A DNA stretch of 64,000 bases from Nitrospira defluvii. GTDB taxonomy: Bacteria > Nitrospirota > Nitrospiria > Nitrospirales > Nitrospiraceae. Positions 17,110 through 25,106 of the stretch are shown one piece after another. A program made the position numbers and the translations under genes. Location: contig FP929003.1 of assembly GCA_000196815.1 (NCBI GenBank), positions 744,001-808,000 on the forward strand, written 5' to 3'. Under the pieces are notes generated by a model. That model did no database searches, had not been told where the DNA came from, and saw only the letters and a list, made by a program, of their open reading frames with translations. Position 1 is the first letter of the stretch. Each line of letters begins with the position of its first letter.

Positions 17110-17685
17110 TCAGAAGGGTTGGTTCTGCTGTTGGGCGCGGACTAACCCTAAGAAGTGAGCGAGCGCCTTGGTCATTCGCTCGGCATTAGAGGCGGAGCGA
17201 AACAGCAAGGTATCTTCAGGGAACTGTGCTTCGAGTTCGGTGACGGCTCCGGTACAGAAGCTGGTTTTCATGATGCAGGGGCCGTTGCTCTTGCAGGTGA
17301 TGCGGACGCCGTACAGGACCAGGTTGTTCTCTTTCGTGTCTTGGCCCTGATACTCGATCGTGTCGATATCGTGCAAATCGAAGTGCGTGAAGCCGGTATT
17401 GACCTCGTCATGTCCGTGATTGAGTTCGACCGTGCCGAGTTTGGTCCCGGTTGGAATGACACTGTAGATCTCGGTAATTTTCGTCGGTTTTCCCGCCTTC
17501 GGATTTCTGCAACTCAGGCTCCTGACAAAGCCATGTGTGTTGGCCATGTCGCTGATGAACTGCACGGTGTCGTCCAGGCTCTGTCCGGCGGCCGCTGCGG
17601 GTAATAAGATCATACAGGCTAGTGCCCATGCCAGGCCCGTTGTGTTGCGCGACTGCTGTCGCCGGTTCCTATTCCCGTGATGCAT
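17110..17685 (-). CDS. Exported hypothetical protein
   Basis: 191 residues from ATG 17685, which has GGAG seven bases upstream (an ATG at 17691 is too close). A basic N-terminus and hydrophobic stretch (AWALACMILLPAAAAGQS) form a signal peptide. The mature part has four Cys residues (SCRNP, TCKSNGPC, SFCTG) that could make disulfides. It also has a segment HFDLHDIDTIEYQGQD that resembles polar beta structure. No known family was recognised. It converges with the cyclophilin gene; function unknown. Confidence 0.75.
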   Translation of the reverse strand: MHHGNRNRRQQSRNTTGLAWALACMILLPAAAAGQSLDDTVQFISDMANTHGFVRSLSCRNPKAGKPTKITEIYSVIPTGTKLGTVELNHGHDEVNTGFTHFDLHDIDTIEYQGQDTKENNLVLYGVRITCKSNGPCIMKTSFCTGAVTELEAQFPEDTLLFRSASNAERMTKALAHFLGLVRAQQQNQPF

Positions 17686-17840
17686 AGTCATTCTCCGTGA
17701 AAGCTTCGTGCTGGATTTGTCAGAAGGCGACCCCTACCGTACTGAAACCGCATACACACTGCAATCCCTACTTTGTCATAGCGGGAGCCATGGCGTACAC
17801 CCGGTGGCCGGGCGATGCCTTCGTGGGGAGTATCGACGGG

Positions 17841-18734
17841 CTACGCCACGTCTTGCGCGATTTCAGCAGAAGGAAGAGCCGGGAAGATGGTTGGATCGAG
17901 AGGCATGATCGGTGACAGGTCGATCTGTTCGGCGATGGGGCCGAATCGGAATGTATTCATCAATGTAGAGATCCGGAACTCCATCTTGTCGAGGTTGAGA
18001 TAGTGGAAGAGTTGCGAGAGCATCGGCCCTTCCATGTGCGGCTGGTGAGGATCGAGTTCCCACGGATGGAAATACATGACCAGGGGACGACCTTTGTGTT
18101 CAATCCGTCGCAACAGTCCGCAGAGGGCCGGAAATGGAAGAAGCCGAAAGTAGCTACCACCGGCAATGGGAAGCCGCACTCCGCCGAGGCTGACCGTGGA
18201 TGGGGGAACTTCCCAAATGGGGCCGGAAGAGGTCTGTCTCAGATGGTGCCAGGGATCGGACCCCGGCAGGCCGCAATGGTCGTGCCGGATGGGGACAAGG
18301 CTGGAATCGTACGTATGACCTTCCTCTGCCAGAATCGGCAAGGCCCACAGCGTTTCACGTGTAATGGTGAAGCCAGGTGCGCGATAGCCCTGGATCGGAG
18401 AGCCCGTAAGGTCTTCGAGGATCTGCTTGGCTTTTCGCACGTCTGCACGAAACAATTCAGGCGTCTGGGCAGTGACCAGCTCATGGCCGTACCCATGTGA
18501 GGCGATTTCATGGCCACATTCGGCAATCTGCTTAATGAGCCCGGGATGACGCTCCGCAACCCATCCCAAGACGAAGAAGGTTGCCCTGGTCTGATAGCGG
18601 GCGAGGAGATCCAGCACCTTGCAGGTGTTTGGAGTGACTCGACTTTCAAATGAGCCCCAGTGCCGTCGACGAATTGGCGAATCGAAACGGGAAACTTGAA
18701 AATGTTCTTCGATGTCGAATGTCAGGCAATGCAC
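17841..18734 (-). CDS. Polysaccharide deacetylase, XrtA/PEP-CTERM-associated type (DUF3473)
   Basis: 297 residues from GTG 18734. AAGGA lies eight bases upstream and the resulting N-terminus HCLTFDIEEHFQVSRF matches the family, where the catalytic domain starts at once. The frame is open up to 18920, but the extra residues look non-coding and contain the promoter. Metal-dependent NodB-type motifs are visible: the first Asp in TFDIEE, the ASHGYGHE histidines, GYRAPGFT and MYFHPWELD near the C-terminus. Relatives usually sit in exosortase-linked exopolysaccharide loci; no exosortase or glycosyltransferase is next to this copy. Confidence 0.88.
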   Translation of the reverse strand: MHCLTFDIEEHFQVSRFDSPIRRRHWGSFESRVTPNTCKVLDLLARYQTRATFFVLGWVAERHPGLIKQIAECGHEIASHGYGHELVTAQTPELFRADVRKAKQILEDLTGSPIQGYRAPGFTITRETLWALPILAEEGHTYDSSLVPIRHDHCGLPGSDPWHHLRQTSSGPIWEVPPSTVSLGGVRLPIAGGSYFRLLPFPALCGLLRRIEHKGRPLVMYFHPWELDPHQPHMEGPMLSQLFHYLNLDKMEFRISTLMNTFRFGPIAEQIDLSPIMPLDPTIFPALPSAEIAQDVA

Positions 18735-19060
18735 TGGTGCGATCCTTGGGTGTATGGTTTCGCCTACTAGGTGAGCCAGGTACGGTTTGCCATCAAGAAG
18801 TTTGAGCGGGAGATCACAGAGCGAACCTTTTTCCCGTGCTTTGTATACTATGTGCGCATGACGAAGTAAAGCAAAGTTTAAGCCATGCCATTTCCCTAGG
18901 TATTTCAAGGTGATAATCAACGGGAATGGGGGATCCAGTGCAGGACTGTATCGAGGTATCGTGTCGGTTCGTATCTTAATAGATACAGATCGATTATGGG
19001 TTTGCGTGATGAGCCGAGCTCAGGGGAGGAAGGGACCAAAGGTGTGAGGAGATTGGCGGT
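18735..19060. other. Intergenic region upstream of the deacetylase
   Basis: 326 bases between the deacetylase start and the stop of the receiver-kinase gene. It contains the minus-strand promoter at 18842-18870 and otherwise nothing recognisable: no tRNA, no repeat, and no T-tailed hairpin for the kinase operon that ends at 19061. Confidence 0.5.
18842..18870 (-). promoter_or_regulatory. Promoter of the deacetylase gene
   Basis: On the minus strand TTTACT (18870-18865), a 17-base spacer and TATACA (18847-18842), four of six matches each. The predicted start near 18835 lies inside the frame upstream of GTG 18734, which supports the shorter start codon. Confidence 0.42.
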
Positions 19061-20308
19061 TCAGGCTGCTTCTCTCCTCCGGTTACTGTTCGCCAGTGGT
19101 TGCTGAAGCGGCACGGTGAATCGAAAAATGGAACCGGATCCTGGTTCGCTTTCCGCTCCGATATGCCCACCCATCAATTCAACAAGCTGTTTGCAGATGG
19201 CCAGTCCCAACCCGGTTCCACCATATTTCCTGGTGGTGGACCCGTCGGCCTGCACAAACGGCTGGAATAATTTCGAAAAGGCGCTGGGTTCAATGCCGAT
19301 TCCATTGTCCGAGACGGAAAATCGTATATGCGTCACCTGCTCCTGCTGCGCCGACGGTTCACCATACCTGGTCGCAGGAAACTCAAGGCCTTGTTCGGCT
19401 GGCCTCTGATCGAGTTCCACCAGGACAGAGACGGATCCGTGCTCACTGAACTTGATGGCGTTCGCGAGCAAATTGCTGAGGATTTGCTGCAGTCTCGCCG
19501 GGTCACCGCACAAGCTGCCTGGCACGTCCTCGGCGATCCGTGATGTCAGCAACAAACCCTTCCGTTGTGCCCGTTCTCCAAACAGGGCCATGACACGGTC
19601 TAGAAATGTGGACAAGTCGAAGTCCAGCAATTCAAGGGACAGTTTCCCGGATTCGATTTTGGAAAAGTCCAGAATGTCGTTGATAATGACCAGCAAGGCA
19701 TCGCCCGATGAGCGGATCGTCTGGGCGCAGTCAAGCTGTTCGGCGGTAAGGGGCGTGTCCAGCAACCAATCCGTCATGCCCAGGACGCCGTTCATGGGAG
19801 TACGGATTTCGTGACTCATGGTGGCAAGAAATTCGGATTTGAGTCGGGCTCCCTCAATCGCGGCATCGCGGGCTTGCGTGAGCGTGGCCTGACTCTCCCG
19901 GAGTTCCTGGAGCACCTGGTCGGCGCGCACCATATAGCGGATCCTGTGCGTCAGCAGCATCGCATTCAGCGGCTTGACGATAAAATCGGTCGCGCCGGCA
20001 TCGTAGGCCTTCGTAATCGACTCAAAATCGTCCAGTCCGGTCATGATAAGAATGGGGGTATGTTCGCCGCCCGGCAGCCGGCGTAACGCCGCGCAGGTGG
20101 CGAATCCGTCCATCCCGGGCATCATGACGTCGAGCAGTACCACGTCCGGCGGACACTTCTGGAAAAGTTCGCAGGCCTCACTTCCGTTTTGAGCCTCTTC
20201 GACCACCCACCCGGCTTGTTCCAGCGCCTCCCGGGCGAACATACGGATGATGATATCGTCGTCCGTAATCAGTGCATAGGGTGCTCGGCCTGGTATCAGG
20301 GGGTTCAT
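19061..20308 (-). CDS. Receiver-histidine kinase (REC-HisKA-HATPase)
   Basis: 415 residues. An N-terminal receiver domain (about 12-130) has the acidic triplet TDDD, phospho-acceptor Asp60 (VLLDVMMPGMDG) and Lys in FIVKPLN. It is followed by a HisKA domain with His166 ([14 protein letters not shown]) and a HATPase domain with NLLANAIKF, DNGIGIEP and [11 protein letters not shown]. There are no membrane segments. This order suggests a kinase controlled by a phosphorelay from another protein. Its ATG overlaps the stop of the 1210-residue hybrid kinase by four bases, so that kinase, whose last domain is HPt, is the obvious phosphate donor (inference). Last gene of the four-gene signalling operon. 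Confidence 0.92.
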   Translation of the reverse strand: MNPLIPGRAPYALITDDDIIIRMFAREALEQAGWVVEEAQNGSEACELFQKCPPDVVLLDVMMPGMDGFATCAALRRLPGGEHTPILIMTGLDDFESITKAYDAGATDFIVKPLNAMLLTHRIRYMVRADQVLQELRESQATLTQARDAAIEGARLKSEFLATMSHEIRTPMNGVLGMTDWLLDTPLTAEQLDCAQTIRSSGDALLVIINDILDFSKIESGKLSLELLDFDLSTFLDRVMALFGERAQRKGLLLTSRIAEDVPGSLCGDPARLQQILSNLLANAIKFSEHGSVSVLVELDQRPAEQGLEFPATRYGEPSAQQEQVTHIRFSVSDNGIGIEPSAFSKLFQPFVQADGSTTRKYGGTGLGLAICKQLVELMGGHIGAESEPGSGSIFRFTVPLQQPLANSNRRREAA

Positions 20309-23300
20309 GCCTGTTTCTCCTTGGCGATCTCATTTCGAAAGACGGTACAAGCAGCGCGATAGTCGGATTCCAACTGGGCAAACATCTGGTCGGCATCGAC
20401 GAGATTCTTCCTGTTCCCCATGCTTTCGAGCTCTTTGCAGCAGGCGGCCACCGCAATGGCGCCGAGCTGCGCGCTGCTTGATTTGAGGCGGTGGGCGATT
20501 GCTTCCAAGGCTATCGGGTCGTTGGCGCGGATAGCGTCACGGAGTGCGTCCACGCTTTCTCGCGAATTGTCGAGATACTTGCGAAGCACAGAGGCCAGCA
20601 CGTCCGGCCGGTTGGGGCGTTGCAAGGCGCGGATGCCATCCAGGGCCTTGAAGTCCATTCCGGGCGATGCAGATCGGGTGTCCGCTGCCGGCTCAGTTGT
20701 GGGTTGAGGTGGTACGGATTGATTTCCGGGAGCGGTCGTGTTCGGCTGTGCGGCCTGCGAGGGGGGCTCATGGTGACTCAGCCATTTGCGGACGATTCCC
20801 TGCAACTGCATCTGGGTGAATGGTTTACTCAGATAATCGTCCATGCCGGCTGTAAGGCAGTGTTCGCGGTCCCCCTGCATGGCATGCGCCGTCAAGGCTA
20901 TGATGGGGAGCCGACGTCGACCGGAGGCTGTTTCGCGACGGCGAATTTCTCCGGTGGCCGTGAGCCCGTCCATTTCAGGCATCTGACAGTCCATCAGCAC
21001 GATGTCGAAATGGTCGCGTTCGGCGGCCGCGAGTGCCTGCCGGCCGTTTTCCGCCACCTCAACTTCATAGCCCAGTTGCTCCAACATGCCGACGGCCACT
21101 TCACGATTGACCGGACTGTCTTCGGCCAACAGAATTCGCCCGCTCTGTTTGGGACTCGACGCTGCTGCTCCCGCTTCAGTTACCTGGGGGGAAGGGATGT
21201 CGCTTGTCTGTCCGGGCGAGACGAGGGGATCTGCCCATTGCGTATACGGCGCGAGCTTCGTCGAGAGTCCAGATCCCAAGGGTTGCAGATCGAACCGGGT
21301 GGTAAACGCGAAGGTCGAGCCGCTTCCCGGTGTGCTTTCCACGGTGATGGTCCCACCCATGAGGCCGACCAGTTGCTTGGCAATGGAGAGGCCCAGACCG
21401 GTGCCGCCGTATCGTCTGGTGGTCGAACCGTCCGCCTGAGAGAATGCGTCGAAGATGCGTGACTTGGCCGCCGGCGGGATGCCGATGCCGGTGTCTGTCA
21501 CCGCGAAGCGCAGCAGGGCCTGGGTGGTGGTTCCCTCCACATACTCGGCGCTCAATGAGACACCCCCAGTTTCGGTGAATTTCATCGCGTTGCTCAGCAG
21601 ATTCATGAGGATCTGGCGGAATCGGACCGGGTCGCCTTTGAGGTAGCGCGGGACCGCGTCGGCGATGTGTTGAGAAAGACGAAGCTGTTTCCGACGGGCC
21701 GCTTCGCCGAACAGTTCGAGCGATTCCTCGAGCACCGGGAGCAGGTCGAAGTCGACGCATTCCAAATCGAGTTTCCCGGCTTCGATTTTGGAGAAGTCCA
21801 GAATGTCGTTGATGATGGCCAGCAGCGTTCTTCCGGAACGATGCACGGTCGATGCAAGATGTCGTTGTTTGTCCGTCAGCGCACTGTTGAGCAGCAGTTC
21901 GGTTGTGCCCAATACTCCGTTCATGGGCGTGCGGATTTCGTGACTCATATTGGCCAGAAACTCGCTCTTCGCTTTGCTGGCGGCCTCTGCGGCTTCCTTG
22001 GCCGAACGGAGTTCCTCTTCGGTGCGTTTTCGGTCGGTCGTATCAATGTGGATGCCGACCATGCGCGCGGTCACGCCATACAGGTCTCGAATCAAGCTGC
22101 CGCGGGACAGGATCCAGCGATAGGAGCCGTCTCGGTGTCGAAGGCGATGTTCAAGTTCGAACTGGGATCGTTGGCCATCCAGGCAGGCTTGGATGGTCTC
22201 CTGCACGAACGGTTGGTCGTCAGGATGGATCCGCGTTCGCCATTCGTCGAAGCTATTGGGAAGCGTGGTGTCGTCGTAGCCGAGCTGGTTCTTCCATTGC
22301 GAAGAGAAATAGATTGCGCCGGTGGTGAGATTCCAGTCCCAGATCCCGATATGCGAGCCCTGCACGGTCATTGTCAATCGTGCTTCGCTCGTGCGTAAGG
22401 CTTCTTCCGCCTCTTTTCGTTCCGAAATATCCACCACGAAGGCGGTGAAGGTATAGGCGTTCTCGATACGGAGGGGGGTAATGGCCAGCTCGACCGGGAA
22501 CTCTGTGCCGTCGCGTCGTAGCGCCGTGACCTCGATCCGTTTGTTCAAGATCGGGCCGTCACCGGTTTTGAGGAACCGCTCAAGCCCGCGTTGGTGGGTC
22601 TCGCGGTGCGCAGGCGGAATGAGGGTGTCTGTCATCGCACGGCCGAGGGCCTCCTGGCGGGTCCAGCCAAAGATCTGCTCGGCCTGTGTATTCCAGCCGA
22701 TGATAAGGCCTCGCTCGTCCATCCCAATCACCGCGCTCAGTGCGGTGTCGATGATCAATCTCGTCCGGCCTTCGCTTTTGCGCAGCGCTCCTTCTGCGTG
22801 AAGCCGTTCGACGGCTTCGAGGGCTAGTGATACCAGAGACGCGATCGCATGGCCGAACTGCTGTTCTTCCAGCATCCAGGGGCGAGGCGGGCCGATATGC
22901 TCATTGCAGAGCACCCCGACGAGTTTTCCTTTGAAGCGGATCGGAATATCCAGCATGGCGCCGATCCCGAGGGGCTCGAGATAGCTGGCGGTGAACTCAC
23001 GGGTGCGAGGGTCGCTTTTGGCATCTGCGGCATCGATCACACGCTCGGAAAGAAGTGCACGGAAGTATTCGGGAAAGTGGGCCGATTGGATATCAATTCC
23101 CGAGGAGTGGCTGTGCTTCGACGATTCATAGAGATCTTTGCATCGGATTGAGTCGTGGTCTTCACTCAACAGCCAGATGCTGGTCCGGCTCACTCCGAGG
23201 GTTATCGCCGTCGCGCGGGTAATTTCCTGCAACGCCGGTTCCAGGACACCGCTCTGAATGATGCTGTTGCGCGTCAGCTCAAGGAGGGTGGTCTGTTGCC

Positions 23301-23937
23301 GCCGCAGCAAACTCTCTGTGTGACGACGGATGTCCTCGGTCTGTTTGCGTTCCATAATGTCGCGAAACACGAGCACGGCCCCGGCCGAGCGGTTCTCCTG
23401 AACGATCGGTGCCAGAACGCACGACACCGGAAACGAACGCCCGGTGATCGAGGTCAGCAACCCGTCATCGGTCCGGAAGGAGCCTCCCTGTGCCGTATCG
23501 TCCAGCAAAATCTGGGTGAAGATCGGTTCCGTAAGCTTCGTGCCGTAGGACAAGGAAATCATGTCGTGCAGCCGGCGACCGACGACCTCTTTTTCGGTCA
23601 GACCCCACAGCCGTTCGCCTTCGGGATTCAACAGCACGATGTTCCAGTGCCCATCGACCACGCAGAGGCCGTCACCGATGGAGCGGAGGACTGTCTGCAA
23701 TTTGTCCCGTTCCCCGGCGAGCTGGCTTTCTGACGTACGACGGAGTTGCTCGTTCAGCTCCTGCATTTCCAGCGACGACAGCGCGATGGAACGTTCCAGG
23801 AGTTCGTGCCCTTGGTCGGACTCCAGATAGCTCTGGCTCACTCGTTCGAGGAGCTGTTGCCAGCTGTCGAGCGAGGGCGGCACGGTGGCCGCCTCCAGTC
23901 CGATGCGCTTCAGTTGTCGTTTAAGCAGCGGATGCAT
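20305..23937 (-). CDS. Cytoplasmic hybrid histidine kinase (PAS-GAF-PAS-PAS-HisKA-HATPase-REC-HPt)
   Basis: 1210 residues with no membrane segments. In order: an N-terminal coiled stretch, PAS (about 75-190), GAF (about 215-380), PAS (about 390-510), PAS of PAC/PAS_3 type (about 515-640), HisKA with [15 protein letters not shown], and HATPase with NLLSNAMKF, DTGIGIPP and RYGGTGLGLSI. Then a receiver domain (ILLAEDSPVNREVA, VLMDCQMPEMDG) and a C-terminal HPt with the phospho-His in AHRLKSSSAQLGA. All residues needed for a His-Asp-His relay are present. It starts five bases after the FIST gene stop and overlaps the receiver-kinase gene. The signal is unknown but is probably cytoplasmic. Confidence 0.94.
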   Translation of the reverse strand: MHPLLKRQLKRIGLEAATVPPSLDSWQQLLERVSQSYLESDQGHELLERSIALSSLEMQELNEQLRRTSESQLAGERDKLQTVLRSIGDGLCVVDGHWNIVLLNPEGERLWGLTEKEVVGRRLHDMISLSYGTKLTEPIFTQILLDDTAQGGSFRTDDGLLTSITGRSFPVSCVLAPIVQENRSAGAVLVFRDIMERKQTEDIRRHTESLLRRQQTTLLELTRNSIIQSGVLEPALQEITRATAITLGVSRTSIWLLSEDHDSIRCKDLYESSKHSHSSGIDIQSAHFPEYFRALLSERVIDAADAKSDPRTREFTASYLEPLGIGAMLDIPIRFKGKLVGVLCNEHIGPPRPWMLEEQQFGHAIASLVSLALEAVERLHAEGALRKSEGRTRLIIDTALSAVIGMDERGLIIGWNTQAEQIFGWTRQEALGRAMTDTLIPPAHRETHQRGLERFLKTGDGPILNKRIEVTALRRDGTEFPVELAITPLRIENAYTFTAFVVDISERKEAEEALRTSEARLTMTVQGSHIGIWDWNLTTGAIYFSSQWKNQLGYDDTTLPNSFDEWRTRIHPDDQPFVQETIQACLDGQRSQFELEHRLRHRDGSYRWILSRGSLIRDLYGVTARMVGIHIDTTDRKRTEEELRSAKEAAEAASKAKSEFLANMSHEIRTPMNGVLGTTELLLNSALTDKQRHLASTVHRSGRTLLAIINDILDFSKIEAGKLDLECVDFDLLPVLEESLELFGEAARRKQLRLSQHIADAVPRYLKGDPVRFRQILMNLLSNAMKFTETGGVSLSAEYVEGTTTQALLRFAVTDTGIGIPPAAKSRIFDAFSQADGSTTRRYGGTGLGLSIAKQLVGLMGGTITVESTPGSGSTFAFTTRFDLQPLGSGLSTKLAPYTQWADPLVSPGQTSDIPSPQVTEAGAAASSPKQSGRILLAEDSPVNREVAVGMLEQLGYEVEVAENGRQALAAAERDHFDIVLMDCQMPEMDGLTATGEIRRRETASGRRRLPIIALTAHAMQGDREHCLTAGMDDYLSKPFTQMQLQGIVRKWLSHHEPPSQAAQPNTTAPGNQSVPPQPTTEPAADTRSASPGMDFKALDGIRALQRPNRPDVLASVLRKYLDNSRESVDALRDAIRANDPIALEAIAHRLKSSSAQLGAIAVAACCKELESMGNRKNLVDADQMFAQLESDYRAACTVFRNEIAKEKQA

Positions 23938-23942
23938 GGAGA

Positions 23943-25091
23943 TTAGTGCTCGGCAATGGTCGTGAGCGTCATGGTTTGGTTATGCAGATCGCAGGCGCCG
24001 CTCTTGTAGGGCGAGATTTCGCCATAGGAGTAGAAGCCGATTTGCCGACTGCCTTTCGGCAGGATCTCCAGTGTGGCTTCGATTTCCTCTTCCGTCCGTT
24101 CACCAAGCACCAGGCGTCGGCCGACACAGCTGATCGCGATGGAGAGTGTCGGCGAATCGGAGTACGAACCGTTATGGTGATCGAACGTGAGCGTGGCGGC
24201 TTCGGAGGCGCCCTGAATCAGCCGATCGAAATTCGCGCGCATCAGCTGGGCAAAGACCCCTTCGGGAATGTCTCCGGCAAACGTCATGGATTGGGTGGCT
24301 TCGTCCACGGCCAGAATGGTGCGGACCAGGACTTTCCCCTCTGCCTGCGAAGGTCTGATTGCAAGAGGGAACAGGAGCCCGGTGGCGGGCAGTCCGGAGG
24401 CGCGATCCCCCAGATATTCTTTGTAGAGCCCCAGTGCGGGGCGGCCGTCCAGTTCATAGAGTACATTGCCGATCGATTTGGTGACCTGACGTTCCGGGCC
24501 GAATTTATCCCAGCCCCCCTTCGAGCCATGTCCAAGCCGGATGTGGTCGCCATAGAATCCGACGGCGGTCACGTAGCCGCTTTGAGGCGTGCGATCTTTC
24601 AATACCCAGGTACGTTTGAAGTGAGTCCCATCGCCCGCCAGCCCGCCGGTGACGACGACGGCCTCTCCCAGCGTGTCATTGAGTCCTTTGACGAGTTCGC
24701 TGCCGTTAACATTCAGGCCGTCGGAGAGGACCAGGACACCTCGTAGCGAAGGTTGGGTGAGCTGTGTGGCGATCGCGCGTCCGGCGGCGTACGAATCGTG
24801 TGGGGAGTGCACTGCCGCTTGTGCGGTGCGGATGGGGGTGTTGTCGAAGCGCAGGGTGGCAACGGCCATGCTGTTATCGGAAATTTCGCATCCGTGAATT
24901 TCGCCTGCCGTCGAACAGCCCATCACGTGACTCCGGGGACAGGCGTCGACGACCTCCCGGATTCGATGCGGCGTATCGATCAAGTCCGGGGCTCCGAAGA
25001 GCAGGACGAGGGTTTCCTCCGAATCCAGTGTGGAGAGCGACGCAGGGGAGAAGGAACCGCCGGTTTTGATAGAGCAAGTCTCGACATGCAT
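23943..25091 (-). CDS. FIST-domain sensory protein
   Basis: 382 residues, with AAGGAG before the ATG. FIST N (about 25-225: ETLVLLFGAPDL, VMGCSTAGEIHG, GVLVLSDGLNVNGSELVKGL) and FIST C (about 230-370: YELDGRPALGLYKEYLG, FPLAIRP, NFDRLIQGASEAA, CVGRRLVLGERTEEE) are both present. FIST modules are thought to bind small ligands such as amino acids and to feed signalling proteins. It has no output domain of its own, so the neighbouring kinases, five and 15 bases away, are the likely partners. Confidence 0.9.
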   Translation of the reverse strand: MHVETCSIKTGGSFSPASLSTLDSEETLVLLFGAPDLIDTPHRIREVVDACPRSHVMGCSTAGEIHGCEISDNSMAVATLRFDNTPIRTAQAAVHSPHDSYAAGRAIATQLTQPSLRGVLVLSDGLNVNGSELVKGLNDTLGEAVVVTGGLAGDGTHFKRTWVLKDRTPQSGYVTAVGFYGDHIRLGHGSKGGWDKFGPERQVTKSIGNVLYELDGRPALGLYKEYLGDRASGLPATGLLFPLAIRPSQAEGKVLVRTILAVDEATQSMTFAGDIPEGVFAQLMRANFDRLIQGASEAATLTFDHHNGSYSDSPTLSIAISCVGRRLVLGERTEEEIEATLEILPKGSRQIGFYSYGEISPYKSGACDLHNQTMTLTTIAEH

Positions 25092-25106
25092 GTGAGGGAT
25101 CTCCTT

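Noticed and set aside
20491-21462. 323-residue plus-strand frame opposite the 1210-residue hybrid kinase
   Set aside because: It is antisense to REC and HATPase domains that are clearly real. High GC creates long shadow frames here.
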